Origin: Anthonomus grandis grandis
Taxonomy: Eukaryota > Arthropoda > Insecta > Coleoptera > Curculionidae
Length of the DNA: 64,000 bases
NCBI RefSeq assembly: GCF_022605725.1
Contig: NC_065558.1
Location: 2,790,001-2,854,000, forward strand
Direction of reading: 5' to 3'
Under the pieces are notes generated by a model. The model ran no database searches. It worked only from the letters and a program-made list of their open reading frames with translations, and was not told the DNA's origin. Positions 1-13,000 of this stretch are shown here, piece by piece (position 1 is the stretch's first letter; the number at the start of each line of letters is the position of its first letter). The position numbers and the translations under genes are program-made.

Positions 1-1110
1 TGTTTAAAAGACTATTTGCGCAATTCAACTGGTCAGGAGCAGCTAACAGGACTATTGCCCTTTTAAGCGTGCATAGAAATATTATAATTGATACCGCAGA
101 GATCTTAAATCGTTTTTTAAGGGAAAACAAAGAAATATTCAGTTGTTATTATAATTACTATTTTTAAAATGTTAACGTTGTTAAATGTGTTTTTTAGTTT
201 AAACTGGTATCTTCTTTTAGTAAAACCTATTTATAAATTAAAGTTTTTTTTATCCCTAATATCTCAAATGTCACTGGCCTAACCCCCCCCCCCCCAAATT
301 TTGGTCCAGATACGGCCCTGAATGAACACATTCTGTACAACCAGCTATTTTGGCCAAGATTAGTTTATTGCAACTAATGTTTAATTTAAATATTAGTATG
401 CATATAATGATTCAATGCATGCTTTGCAATGAAAATGTTGGTTACAGGAGGGTATCTCAATAGCTACGTTTACAACGCGGGTACCAAATATTTAATACTT
501 GGACCAAGTGACGTCAGAAAAACAATTTTTTCGGTGTAAACGGCGGCGCACTAAAATTTGATACGCGAATTTCATGCTTCCCAAACAGGGTAGATTAAAT
601 TAAGTTTTTTTCGGTGTAAACACCTAGAACCTAGAACCTGTTTTGAAGTACCAAAATGACAAGTTTCACATTTTATTGAAATAAAGAAGAAAATACAGAG
701 GAAAAGTTTAAGCCTTGAAAAAGAAATTATTAATTTATTTTTATTATCTCTAAACAATGACACTCTTAAAGATTTAGAGTATTTAAACTCACTTCAACTG
801 ACATTTTGATCCTAGAAATAATCCTGGACCAATTTAATCCTCAAAATCAATCCTTTTAAACAGGGCTGTACTAAATAAAAATAGTCCATCATTTGATTAA
901 TTTTTTATGTGATTCATTAGAAAGTAAGTAAATATTATTTTCGAACAGTTTCCAATTTTAAAACCTACTAGATAACAGTTTGTCTGTTTTGGAATTAACA
1001 TTTAAATACTCATGATGATTGGTTTTGGAGACAGTTGTCGACTTTCTACAGTTTAAACGTGTCCCTGTTTTAGTTGTTTTATTCCTTGATCCACAAGAGG
1101 CTGACATACC
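1..1110 (+). other. Myosin intron sequence, mostly unrecognised
   Basis: This is presumably intron upstream of the first visible myosin exon, since no motor exon (P-loop GESGAGKT or switch I) is readable here. A run of 13 C residues sits at 283-295, followed by TTTGGTCCAGATACGGCCCTG, a type of end seen in dispersed insect repeats. A partly self-similar stretch at 440-870 repeats TCGGTGTAAAC and may be an old MITE. Nothing else is supportable. Confidence 0.4.
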
Positions 1111-1570
1111 TAGTAACGAGATATGGTTTCAACAATCTCCTGACTTTGCCATCGTAATTTCTTGATGCAAGTTTTCCTAACAGATGGATTGAGTGGCCAC
1201 TAAGATCACCGGATATAACCCTATTAGATTTTTTCTTATGGAGCTATTTGAAGTCCAAAGTCTATGTAAATAGATCAAATAATGTTGATGATTTAAAGCA
1301 AAAATCAGATTAATCGATTCGCAAGTGATCTTAGTTATTTACCGAGTTCAAAAATGCAGTGAAGTCAATGGACAATAAATTGCATATCAGTTGCAATGAA
1401 TATTGTATAGATTTTTATTTTTTAATGTCATATTATATTTCATTAGCTTATTATGTCAAATTTAAAAAAATCGCTGACTTTAGGCATATGGTATGTTATA
1501 CAAAATGTATTCAGAATATATTGTACAATTGTAAAATGTCATGATACACATGGTGTTCCATTTAAAAAAA
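1111..1570 (+). pseudogene. Degenerate mariner/IS630-type transposase fragment
   Basis: Pieces of a Tc1/mariner-superfamily transposase C-terminal half. With frameshifts one reads WFQQ, then FPNRWIEWPLRSPDITLLDF, then FLWSYLKSKVYVN and NVDDLKQK. SPDLTPLDFF contains the third catalytic Asp of this superfamily, and the WFQQDGAPPH block before it is recognisable but broken. Around 1548-1570 the sequence GGTGTTCCATTTAAA matches, inverted, the terminal repeat AAATGGAACACC of a short element near 42.23 kb, so the element's end is probably there. Several stops and frameshifts; dead. Confidence 0.65.
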
Positions 1571-1680
1571 TGAATGTTCACGCTATAGTTTCTACATAGA
1601 AAAAAAAATGCTAATTGATGTGAAAGAAAAAAACACCCAAGTTTTAGATAAATTTGTTTCTTTCATCGTTAATTCACTAT

Positions 1681-2342
1681 ACAGGGTGATTCAAAATTGA
1701 TTGCAAAGATTTCAAGGGCGTATTTACCAGCCAAAAATAAGAAGTTTTTTCATAAAAACGTATGTCCTAACTTGTTTCGTTTTCTAGAAACAGAGTGTAA
1801 AAGTTTCTTTTTTTTTGTTATGAAAACCTGCTTTTGTATGTGTCTGTTACTTAGGCTAAGTTACATTTTGAAAAGAAATTAAATAAATCTCAATGATGCA
1901 AATTTATTATTTTTTTTTAATAGGGCCAGGCACAGATTTTGATTGTTTCCTGGAAACAAAGCTAGATACGAGTTAGGCTTAAGAGGCAGGAAAGTTACAT
2001 TATTGATGAGTTAATCTAAAAAAAAATTAATTGTCAAAAAAGTGGTGGCGAACCATAATTTTACCTATAATATCAAGTAGGTAGCCCCCTGAAACGCCAC
2101 TGGAATTAATAAGTTTATTTTATTCCCACCAAGCAGTGCCTTTATGACGACAAATAAGCCTATCAAATTTTATTTAAATCGGCTGAAAGGATTTTAAATA
2201 ATTGATAAAAAACCGATTTTATTAAAAAACTTTTACACTCTGTATCTAGAAAATGAAGCAAGTTAGGACATACGAAAAGTTCTTATTTTTGACTGTTAAA
2301 TACGCCCTTGAAATTTTTGCACTCAATTTTGAATCACCCTGT
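1681..2342. mobile_element. MITE-like element with ~120-bp terminal inverted repeats
   Basis: The left end ACAGGGTGATTCAAAATTG and about 120 following bases reappear inverted at 2225-2342, ending CAATTTTGAATCACCCTGT. Matching blocks include TTTCAAGGGCGTATTTA, GTCCTAACTTG and TTTTCTAGA..CAGAGTGTAAAA. The arms differ at a modest number of positions and by small gaps, so the copy is old. The middle has no coding capacity. CAGGGTG ends are common in mariner-type MITEs of insects. A TA target duplication is present on the left only (TA/TG), so the boundary is uncertain by a base or two. Confidence 0.72.
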
Positions 2343-2349
2343 GTAGTAT

Positions 2350-2660
2350 ACCTTCTATCGAAAATCTCATAATCATAAACAGACAAATTTAGCCACGTTT
2401 CCGCCAAAAGGGCAATGTCAAAATTTTCTTATAAAAGTGCGATCTTAAAGTCATTTAATCTGGAAGGCATCCCTTGGACATTTAGGTCTAACATTAGCAC
2501 CATTCTCTCTCATAAAGATATTTCTATTTTTCATCGAACGTTATTAGTCTTCTTAAACTCCCTACATTTGTTTTTTGTCCATCAATTGAATGATGAAACC
2601 AAACTCCTTAAAAATCTCATTCAATCCATTTTAAACTCCCATTCATTTTAAAATCTTATT
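2350..2660 (-). pseudogene. LINE ORF2 endonuclease N-terminal scrap
   Basis: On the minus strand one reads LDLNVQGMPSRLNDFKIALL, a stop, then ENFDIALLAETWLN and VYDYEIF. This matches the start of the apurinic endonuclease domain of Jockey/CR1-type non-LTR elements (NVRGL..K...LxxLxxxDIIxLTETWLN). Only about 60 residues are recognisable and the frame is broken. It ends a few bases before the myosin exon at 2677. Confidence 0.65.
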
Positions 2661-2676
2661 TCCTTAAAATCCATAG

Positions 2677-4076
2677 GAACCAATGCAACTTTCACATGAT
2701 CTACTACATCTACGACGGTCTCTCCCACGCAGACGCAGTAAAAAAATACCGTCTTGACAAAAACCGAGATTACCGTTACCTACGAATTCCTTCCGACGTG
2801 GAAGCTGATCAAAATAAACCGCGAGACAACCGACAGCAGAACGTGATAAAATACAAAAAAATCTTCAGCTACTTGGAGGAGTTCGAGTTCTCCGAGGAGC
2901 AAATCACCACATTTTTCTCCATTATCGCGGCCATTTTGAATTTGGGGGAAATCCGGTTTAAACAGAACGAGGACGACGGCTCGGCCGAGATCGAAAATAA
3001 GGAGTTCGCTGAGAATTTTGCTGAACTTATGGAGATTGATTCGAAAAAGTTCATTTGGGCCCTCACTAATTATTGTCTCGTAAAAAAAGGTAAGAGTTGC
3101 TCCAGAGAGCCTCCCCATGTCTATAAAAGATATTTCAGGGAACGTCATTAGGAAGAAGAACACTTGTGATGAATCCAGAGACTCCAGAGATGTCTTGGCC
3201 AATAATTTGTATTGCAGATTTGTTGATTATGTTATAGGAATGATCAATGATAAGTTGGAAATTGGAAAAGCTATTTTGTAAGTCTGTAGTCACATATCCA
3301 CCGCATATAAGGACAAATATAATTTTAGTGGTAACAAGTACTCAATCAGGCTTCTCGACTTCTATGGCTTCGAGTGCTTCAAACAGAATCACTTGCCTCA
3401 GTTCCTCGTCAATTGCCTTAACGAGCAACTGCAATACCACTACCTCCAAAGGATTTTCTCCTGGGAGATCCAGGATTTAAAAACTGAGGAAATCGAGTTT
3501 GAACCTTTCTCTTACTTTGACAATAAATCGACCCTAAATCAATTACTTAGTAAACCTGAAGGGTTGCTTTGTATCATAGATGACGCGGCCAAAAGAAACC
3601 TGAATGGCAAATATATCATGGGTAAGTTTAACGAGTTTTATCTCTACCGGTCTTATTAGTAAGTTTATTGAAGATAACCTGGAAAATCAAGAGTCCAGCC
3701 GAATAATGATAACGAACAGCATGGAGTTTTCCGTGGCACATTATACGGGGTTGGTGCCGTACAGTGCCAAAGAGATGGCATTTAAAAATCGCGATTTTCT
3801 ACCCCCGGAAATTATCGAAACAATGAGGGAGTCCGAGAATCCCATCGTGAGGATGCTGTTCGTCAACAAACTTGACAGGACCGGGGGGTTGATTATTAAT
3901 TTCGAGAAAGCCAGAAGAAACCGAGTCGGGTTTAATAGCAAAAGGGTGGCGGGAGTGAACGAGTTTTCTCAAATTAAAAATATGAGGACCGCAGGGACGG
4001 TTTTTAGGTGCTTATGCCTGGAACTGTTGAAGGAGTTGTCTGTTGGGGGTAGTTCAGGTGGCACCCACTTTGTTAG
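2677..4076 (+). CDS. ninaC: Myosin III motor-domain exons (four exons, three ~50-bp introns)
   Basis: Exons 2677-3089, 3139-3277, 3329-3621 and 3674-4076 encode the lower half of the motor head. Readable landmarks in order are CNFHMIYYIYDGL, YRYLR, AAILNLGEIRF, RDVLANNLYCRFVDYV, AIFGNKYSIRLLDFYGFE (switch II), NCLNEQLQYHYLQRIFSWE (relay helix), a shortened loop ending YIM-DNLENQESSR, SMEFSVAHYTG and NRDFLPPEIIETM followed by NPIVRMLFVNKL. The introns are 49, 51 and 52 bp, typical small insect introns. The last one is placed at 3622-3673 because only an acceptor after TTATTGAAG restores frame; the more obvious AG at 3658-3659 does not. A start codon is not expected here, since the first exon begins mid-codon after an acceptor at 2675-2676. 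Confidence 0.88.
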
Positions 4077-7000
4077 GTAATTATTAAAGAGTTTGTAGAG
4101 GGTGGTACAACTATGAGACATGCCATAAATGTGTTGCAAACTGTAAGAGATATGAGCAACGGGATTATTTATACAACTCATTTGATTAAAATCTGACCAT
4201 ATGAGTTGATGATAAATTTTTTCTTCTTGGAAGCAGTCGAATAATTTAAGATATAGGAGATATTAACAGCAATAAAAATTAGTCACTCTTTATTTATTAC
4301 AGGCAGTTGTGGTCCATAAAACCTAAAATCTTAAATAAAATAAGGTGTTTATCTATTTTAAGTTGCGACGATTTATTTCTTCCAGGTAGTCGAGGTTATG
4401 ACGTCGTTCTTCCAATAAGAAGTTGCAGTCATGAGCCAAAATAATCTCTTCATTATTTCTTCCAGAGGGTTGAGACCATGGCATCTTTCTTTTAGGAAAT
4501 TGTAGCACTGGAAAAAATTATAATGTACCACTAGTCCACCTGGAAAAACAACATCTTTTCTTCAAATACTGTTGATTTCCTTTATGCTATTGATGTTAAT
4601 GCGTGTTTTTTTATGAACATGGTTAAATCATTTTCATATCTTTTTGGAAGCAGTTTAACATTAGATGAAGTAATATTAGACTTCCATGGATCTATTCGAA
4701 GATATCAGGAGTTATTTCTTTCAGGCAATTGAGGTTACATTGTTTTTCTTCCAATAGGAAGAAAGTTAGTCATGGTTCCTTTGCTCTATGAAAGATTGCA
4801 GGACATTAATGGAGAAGTGGTTTATTCTTTCCATATTTGTGAGATCACTGGGGTGTTTCTTCAAGCAAAAACTGGCTATTATAATTGATCCATAGAAGAA
4901 ATTATAGGAGACTTCAGTAAGCTGTCTGAAGTCACTTTCTTCCAAATACTTTTGAGAATTCTAAATGTTTCTTGGAAGTAGTTCAATATATTAAAGGTAT
5001 TATAAGAGATACCCACAAATCACTTGGGAGAAAGAAGCTATGTTTAATTTTTTCCGGATAGTTGCAGTTATAATTTGTTTCTTTGATCCAGGCAATTAAA
5101 CGAATTTTATTTACTTCCTGGAAGTAGTTAAACAGTAAAAAATATTAAAGGTTCTTTAGGAGACCATAATCATGACGTATTTCTTCCAGGCAGTTGTGGT
5201 CATCACGTATTTCTTTAACCCAAGATCTTGATAAATCCTAATTTTTATCTATTTTTAAAATTGATCTCTGATTTATTTCTTCCAGTCCTAAAAAGTTGCA
5301 ACAAAATCTCAAATATAGTAAGATATCGTTCTTCCTTCTTATGGCAGTCATGCCTTGAATCGAAGAAATATTCAAGTAGTGGCAGTAACTATAATTCCCT
5401 CCTGAAAGCAGTTAAATACTGAAAGATATTACTGGGAACATCAATAAATCGCTTGGAAGAATAACATTACAGTTAATTTATCCTGTTTCTGCCTGGAAGT
5501 GGTTGAATATAGAAGACTTTAGCAGATTGCTTGAGAGAACAGAATCATATTCTTTAGTGCTTAAGAAAGTCATGGTTGTGTTCTTCCAGGCAGTTGAGCA
5601 TAGATTGAATTATTCTGGACAAGTTTCCATTTAAAAGCAAGAAGGTTCTTCATCCTATTTCCAAACAATCTTTTCAATAACAGGACTAAAATAGAATTAT
5701 TATTTTTTTGTCTGGATGACTATAATTCAATGTACCTTATGTCTTACGGTTTCCAATATTCGAATGGTGTGCTTTAGTAATATCTTAGTAATAATTTTCA
5801 AATTTTAGATGTATTCGATCGGATCTTAAAAGTAGACCGGGGCATTTTAATGCTGAACTGGTACGTCATCAAATCCGCGCCCTCTCATTGGTGGAAACCG
5901 CGAGGGTGCGACAAAAGGGTTATCCTCAAAGGGTGACATTTTCAGAGTTCCTAAGAAGGTTTCATTATTATTTTCCTGTTTTTCCTGAATTTACTATCTA
6001 CGTTTTCCAGATACAAATTTTTGGCTTTCGATTTTGACGAAAACGTCGAAATAACTAAAGAAAACTGCAGACTGTTACTGATCAGGCTGAAAATGGAGGG
6101 TTGGGCCATCGGGAAATCGCAAGTTTTTCTTAAATATTATAACGAGGAGTATCTGGCGAGGCTCTATGACACTCAAGTGAGGAAAATCGTTAAGATTCAA
6201 AGTATCTTAAGAGGGTTCCTAGCCAAGTGTAAAATTAATAAGCAAATTAAAGCCCAGGAGAAAGCGTGTGGTATATAATATACTGTATAAAGTGACCAGT
6301 GTTGTTTTTGATATATATACTTGTTTTTAGTTCAAGAGCTTAAAAGAAAAAGTATCGTTATGACCCAAGACGAGGCAGCAGAAATTATCCAAAAAGGTAA
6401 CTGACAAAGTTAGTAGACCCCTTTCCATTGGCTTGCACCCAGTGTATTTTAAATCGAAGCTGAATTGTCATTAATTTTTTTTTAGCTTACAGAAGGAACG
6501 CCAACAAAGGAAAGAAAGAGAACGTGTTCGATCCTTTGGGGGAGAAAGGCAAACAGTTTATCATGCCTTTCGCTAGAAAATGGAAATTGCATAGCGTTTA
6601 TCACGTGCTGATGCAATACCGTGCCGCTAAGTTATATGATTTCTTTAATTTATCACAACAGGTAAGGGTTATTTAATATATTAGTTTACTGAGAAAATAT
6701 TACACGCACTTTAATTATGATGCATAATTTAAATGGATGTGATCAGCGCAATATCTTGAATTACAAGATTTATTAATTTAAAGTCATTGTTGATTTCTCC
6801 TTCAGATAGTAGAGGTTATGTTCAATGTAATTGCACTTTCCATTCAAGCTGAAGAGTTTCTGTCCTTTTCCCAGGCACATGTTTCTTAAGGTCCTGTCTC
6901 CTTTTTCAGCGCAGACCCCTGGTTGTCAGAAGAAAAACAACCATCACTCCTAAAGAGTATTTTAATATAAGATTGCCAAAATGTAACTTATCGTGAAAAG

Positions 7001-10000
7001 ACAAATTAACGGTAAAATCCAAAGCGACAGTCAAATACTTAAGAGACAATCACTTGCCTTATGATGTTTAAAGTATGAATAGAGTTTTAGCTAAATGACG
7101 TTTAGGGCGAATGAGTCTCGACGAATTAAGTCTTTTAAGCGACAATGAAATCAATAGTCGAACCCTGACGCCATAATCAAATTTAAAGCGACTGTCCAAT
7201 TTTGACGTCACGTCCCAGATAACAATAGGACATGCCAGAAACATACCATTTAAGTATAATTTATGAACCAATGTTTTATACATTTATCGTACAATTCTAT
7301 AGTAATAATTTTTGTAAAACATTCTGGAATGATTCTCATACGATGTTCTAGGACTAAGTATCGTCTAACAATTATTAAGAGAAATATAATATACCAACAC
7401 TTTACCACAACATTTCGCTTAAATGTGCCATTCGTTTTCGTTCAAATTTTGCAAAAATTAGGTAAATTATGCGTTTAAATTAACCGCCATAGGAATGACA
7501 TAGTTATCTTTTAATTATTGGTTATAAACTAAACTAGAATACACCAGATTTACATTGGCAGCACTAGCTGCAATGACGCTATGAATAGGTCGGATAGGAG
7601 GCGGCATTTTTTGTCGTTCTTACCAGCTTAATGGTCGCTTTTGGGTTTTTGTTAGGCCCAATACAGACGAAGCAACACGACATCAACACGATACCCGAGG
7701 AATATGTCGCTCACATGTCGCCGCCATATATTTAAATGCAGCTATTCATACGACGCGATACGACATGAAAGGGATACGGCAACGTGGCTGCAAGTTGCTC
7801 GTCAACATTTTTATTTAGTCGCCAGCAAACTGTTGCCTCACGATATTGTTTTTTTTCTTGGAAATGGCCGCCGAACGAGACAATAATTTAAAAATTGTCA
7901 TTGAAGTGGAAAAATGTGCGTGTTTGTATAACTTCAAACGGTCGGATTATTCAAGGAAGGACATAACCGAAAAAGCGTGGCATGAAATATCAAAAGAAAT
8001 CAAGTTTTCTGGTAAGTAACAAATTTATTTAATTAATTTAAAACACATTTGCAAAGAAAATTAATTAATTTAAAATACATTTGCGAACAAATAATGTTTT
8101 ATTTAATGCTGATTGAGGTTGTTTTAATATTGTATTTTGGTACAAATACACTAATAACAATATTTATTTTGCCAAGGAAGAGCAACACGTGATTTTATAA
8201 AATAGTTAGTCAAATATTTTCGCAGTATCGTTGGGCCTGAAGTCGGCTGTAAATTAATGTCTTCTTCTTGCATAAGAATATCGTTTTGCGGGAAATCTTG
8301 CTGCGAATCATCATGAGGCAAAGGTGAATTTTCCGGTATGTTAAGGCGTTTTCTTTCTAACCAATAATGCATTCGGGATTCTCTACATATCCGACCATCG
8401 TTATTCCTCCCAGCAAATCAGTTTCCACCATAGTAAACAAACCATCAGCATCACACACTGCCATTAAAACAATTGAATGATATTGTTTATAATTAAAATT
8501 GGTTGAGCCCGTCGATCGCTCCCAAACAGGTTGGTATGTTCCAGACTTCATAAAAACGCTGAGATATATTTTTCCAGTCCTCAGTATTTGGTATTTTCAT
8601 GTACTCATCTTTCAGTTTTTGCCATATAAGCAGTGTTGTGGCAGTTATAATTTCTGTGCCACAGTACTGTGTCCCACTTGAAAATATAATGACAAAGACA
8701 TGAAGGTGCAACCAGATCCTAGGTATCTGAAACAAAAAGAAGCCATATATAATAATGATAATAATAATAACGATTAATACATATATTTATTTTTTTCAGA
8801 TCAAGAATGCAAAGAGAGGTGGAAAACATTCGATCAGCATTTGTACGCAGCCTGAAGCCAGCCCCGAGTGGTTCCTCGGCAAAGTCAAAGAAACCATACT
8901 ACCTTCATGATTATTTGCTATTTATTCTGCCCTATGTCAAACCAATAAATACAACTAAATCACCAGGAAATATTGAAGGCCCACCAAATCCTTCAGAAAG
9001 TCAAGTCGCTTTGCAAGTGGATGAGACTGCCGCAAATAACCATTAAGATGAAGAATCACCTGCACCATCAGAAGTGTTATTTAATAATAACTCCGAGAGA
9101 GAAGATTCTGTCCCTATTACTTCAAAGTCAACGAAGAACCCACAGTACAACACAACAGGGAAAAAGAACATGTACAATAATTTGGACAAATCATTTTTGG
9201 AGTATTTGCAGAATAAGAAAAAAAAACTTGTCCCTACTGATGATAATGAAACTGCTAGAAAATATTTTTTGCTTAGTTATTACCCGACATTCGAACACTT
9301 ACCGATGATCAAATGCGACACTTTAAGCTAGAAGTTCTGCACTTGATTGACAACATAAAGAAAAGCTCAGGACCATCTACAATAATAACAACCCCACTTT
9401 CTTCCACTGGCTCAAATAATTACCCATACTTTTCATCAAGAAGTGTTTCTCAATCATCACGACATTCGTTTGGTACAACTAAAATATCTTCAGCTAATAA
9501 TGGACTATATGGAAATTTCACTTCGGAGGCCCAGATAGGAATCACTTCACCACCAAATGAATATGAACGGAAGAACAATCTCATACCAATCAAACCTTTT
9601 GGGAAAACCTTTAAAATCCCAATAACTTTATAATATTTACTATAAATACTTAAAATGTAAAAAAATCAAACTTTATAAACTAAAGAAATATTTTTTTTTA
9701 CTTTACCCTAAGTGTTATAAGTATTATAAGTATTTTGTTTGTGAAGAAAAGGTGCCACAACTCTTAATAATTCTCGAAAACTTTCTTTGGACATCCTATA
9801 AAAGGCCTGAAATTTTTTATCAGTCTGCCTTAATTCTCTCGCTGCGATAAACAGTCTTCTCCTTTTGTTATTTCTAATATAAGGATGTACCCAATATTTT
9901 CGTTGTCGTCTTCTTCTTCTCCGATTTCGCAAATATAAATAAATAAGCATGTCTTCTTCGTCGCTAGAGTCTTCTTCGCTACTGGACATCTTTAGATAAA

Positions 10001-13000
10001 CTGGCAATTTGGTCTTTCCGTGTTCCTTCCATCTTTGGTCTTCCTATGTTCCGATAATATCTCATATCGTATCGCCTCGTCTGGATACTGACACAAGTCG
10101 GCAACATTCGAGCGACATGTTGCTCGAGTATCGTGTTGATATCGTGTTGCTTCGTCTGTATTGGGCCTTAATGTGACAGTATGACGCGACAACGTGGTGC
10201 AAACTTGTTCTAATACTCTTGATGCGATTTAATATCAGAAGAATATAAAATAGCAGTATTAATCTATGTTTCAATAAATTAATCCTGCTGTTTGAGAATG
10301 AAATTGCTTGTAGCAGGTAAGTAACACTTTTTTATACCCCTAGTTCTAAGATTTAAAAGAAATAAAATATATTATGTTATCTACGATAGGTTTAATTTTT
10401 GTCAAGTAGAATATGTTATTTTGTAAACTTTTTTATGAAATAAATTTATTGCTATCAACTAAATATGAATTTTAATTTTAATAAGATCTACATCAAAAAT
10501 ATTGCTATAAATGTTTTAAATAAAATATTCATGGTATATTTCTAGGTAAAATATATTATGTTCTAAAATGTCGCAGAAACATCCCACATAAGATGTCATA
10601 TAGAGGTTGAAAAAGGTGACATAGTCGCTGCCAGAAACATTTCTGGTACATCTGTAAGGAAATAGCGTCATTGCTGGCATGTTTCTATTGTCGCAAGCAG
10701 CGAATGTTTCTGGCATGTTCCTAGCATGCTTCTGTGTTATTAGAGGTATAACTAGTCGCACAGAAGTAACTATTAAACCTCTAAGACATAATAAAATATT
10801 TAAGCGAGGGTCAAATTTGATTTCTCTGCTTGAAAACAGTTGAATACATTAACTACTTACAAGAAGATCTAGGATACTCCCCCGTGATCTGTAGATCTAC
10901 CACAGGAAATATATCAAGATAAATTAGTTAAGGTTTATTTCTTCCAAGCAGTTGACGTCTGAACCTGTTACTTTCAGAAAGTTGCAATAGAAGGTTTTTT
11001 TCTCTGATCCAAACAGATGAAGTAATTTTGATTTCTTCAAGGAAGTACTATAACTGTAACTTTAGCAGATCACATGGAAGAAGAGAATCATGGTTTATTT
11101 CTTCCAAGCGGGTATAGTCTGAGTCTGTTTCTTTCAGAAAGTTACAACAGCAGGTTGTTTCTTTAATTCAACGAGGTGAAGTAATTTTTATTTCTTCCTG
11201 GAATTAATTAAGGGATACTTCACCAGATCACCTGTAAGAACAGAATCATGTTTGATGAATTAACTCTTGAAACCTGAGGTGTGGATGATTAAGAAGATAC
11301 TTTTCACTTTCTTTATTTTAGGCTAACAAAAGCATTATTATTCCGCGACAGACCAACTAAAAAAAAAACGTCGACTAACCTAATTTAACTTCACGAAAAA
11401 AACTGTGATATATATAACCAATAGGAATGTTTATTTAAAGGAGAGCTCTTGCTAGTTGACATATGATGCCACAGTAATTTTGATCTAATTTATAACATAA
11501 TCATGATATTGACTGAACGTTTAGGGGTACACTAGTGATCATGATAGTTTATTTCTTTCAGACAGTTAACATTCGAATCTCTTTCAAGAATGTTTGTAAA
11601 TTCTGATTCATTTCATATTATTGATCAGTAGACAATATGAAATAATGAATTTACTCAATTATCGCCAAACTGCGAATGCAAGTTACTTAACTACACAATC
11701 ATGATGTAACATAGAGTTCTGTTCAAAATTCTGCCCAATTTGATGCAAACCACTTTTTATTAATTTTTGAATTAATATCAGAAAAAGCAAAAATCTAGGA
11801 TGCAAGCAATTCGCGTGTCGTGTACATAAGGCGCTGGAATCTTCTTCTTAAAGGTATTAAAAAAAGTTTAATCACCCAAAAGTGACATAAATTTTTATCA
11901 CAGGAAGACGACAGTTAATAAGTCAGAGTTATATTTAATTGCTAATAATTAATATTAAATTTAATTTCTAATATTAGATAATTGTGATGCGTACCTGGAA
12001 TAGGTACACAACAGCACAAAGCCAATACTTAATACATTTCTTGTAAACCTTAACTAGGATCTATAACTTCAACGCGATAGTCAAATTCTAAATGACAATA
12101 AATGCGGTAGTCATTTCCAAAGAGATAGTCAAAAATCAACTGCTCACGACTCTCTTAAGCGCGGCAATAAAACCCTTTGATGTTTTATATTTTACCGCCC
12201 TGATCAGCGGCTTCTAAACAACGAAATTTCAAAAAATTAACTATTCTGTCGCTGCTCTATAATTTAATGTGCTGCTCATTCATTTAAGTTAAGTATCATA
12301 AAAAAATCCTGAACATGTAATTTTTGTTATTTCCAGGTTCACTTCTACAATCAAACTGTTTTTTTCCAACTCCAACCGATCCAACACTGCGTAAACTTGA
12401 GTGGAATAGACCAAAAAGCTCAGCCGACAAACTGGTTGGGCGAATTAAAACCCGTTATACAAAAAGTAAATTTTCGTTTAGATGAAATTCCTTTTTATGA
12501 CACTTCTGCTTTATGTGACCTGCTTACCAACGTAGGGTAAGTCCTTCTATACCCGCAATATTTTAAGAAAAAGCTAATTATTATGTCAGGACTGGTATAG
12601 GGGAAGAATGTTGGGACAGCCCTTACCAGTGGCGTCAGATTCAGTCAACTGTTCACAAACATGAAGAAAAAAATGATATTCTCTCAGTACCATATAATAG
12701 AGACCCCGAGGAGCCGCTGGCCAGCTTACCAACCAGCGGTAGCGAAGAAAAACTTAATAAATCCCAAACAAACCGAAACGTCCAGAGCAACTTTAGTAAA
12801 ATAGACCGGGAATTGCAAGGTGAAAAATCTTTAGGACCTAAGAGCCATCAAGAGTACAATGGCAAAGCCTTCAAGCAAAAGCAAGAAATGTTTACCTCTA
12901 TACAACTGAAAAGACCTGAAAATAAATTCAGGTAAGTGGAAAAATATTTCTGTGCATTTTACAATATACGGCAACAATGCGATCGCGGCTTCCTACATGG

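Larger units (their letters stand above)
7655..10167. mobile_element. PIF/Harbinger DNA transposon with TIRs and TTA target duplication
   Basis: Both ends carry the same inverted repeat: left GGCCCAATACAGACG from 7655, right its complement ending at 10167. Similarity extends about 60 bp inwards (ACGAAGCAACACGA, ATCAACACGATAC, ATGTCGCTC). TTA flanks both sides (7652-7654 and 10168-10170), the 3-bp duplication of PIF/Harbinger elements. Inside are remnants of both genes of this superfamily: a MADF-BESS DNA-binding protein on + and a DDE transposase on -. Both are broken, so the copy cannot move on its own. It lies in a myosin intron. Confidence 0.88.

Noticed and set aside
2780..3202. Minus-strand frame of 140 codons over the myosin exons
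   Set aside because: Shadow of the myosin coding sequence; it has no family resemblance, and the plus frame matches a myosin motor.
4381..4395. Recursive splice site at CAG|GTAGT in the myosin intron
   Set aside because: Only one copy has CAG|GT, followed by GTAGTCGAGG, which is a weak donor; kept as part of the repeat finding only.
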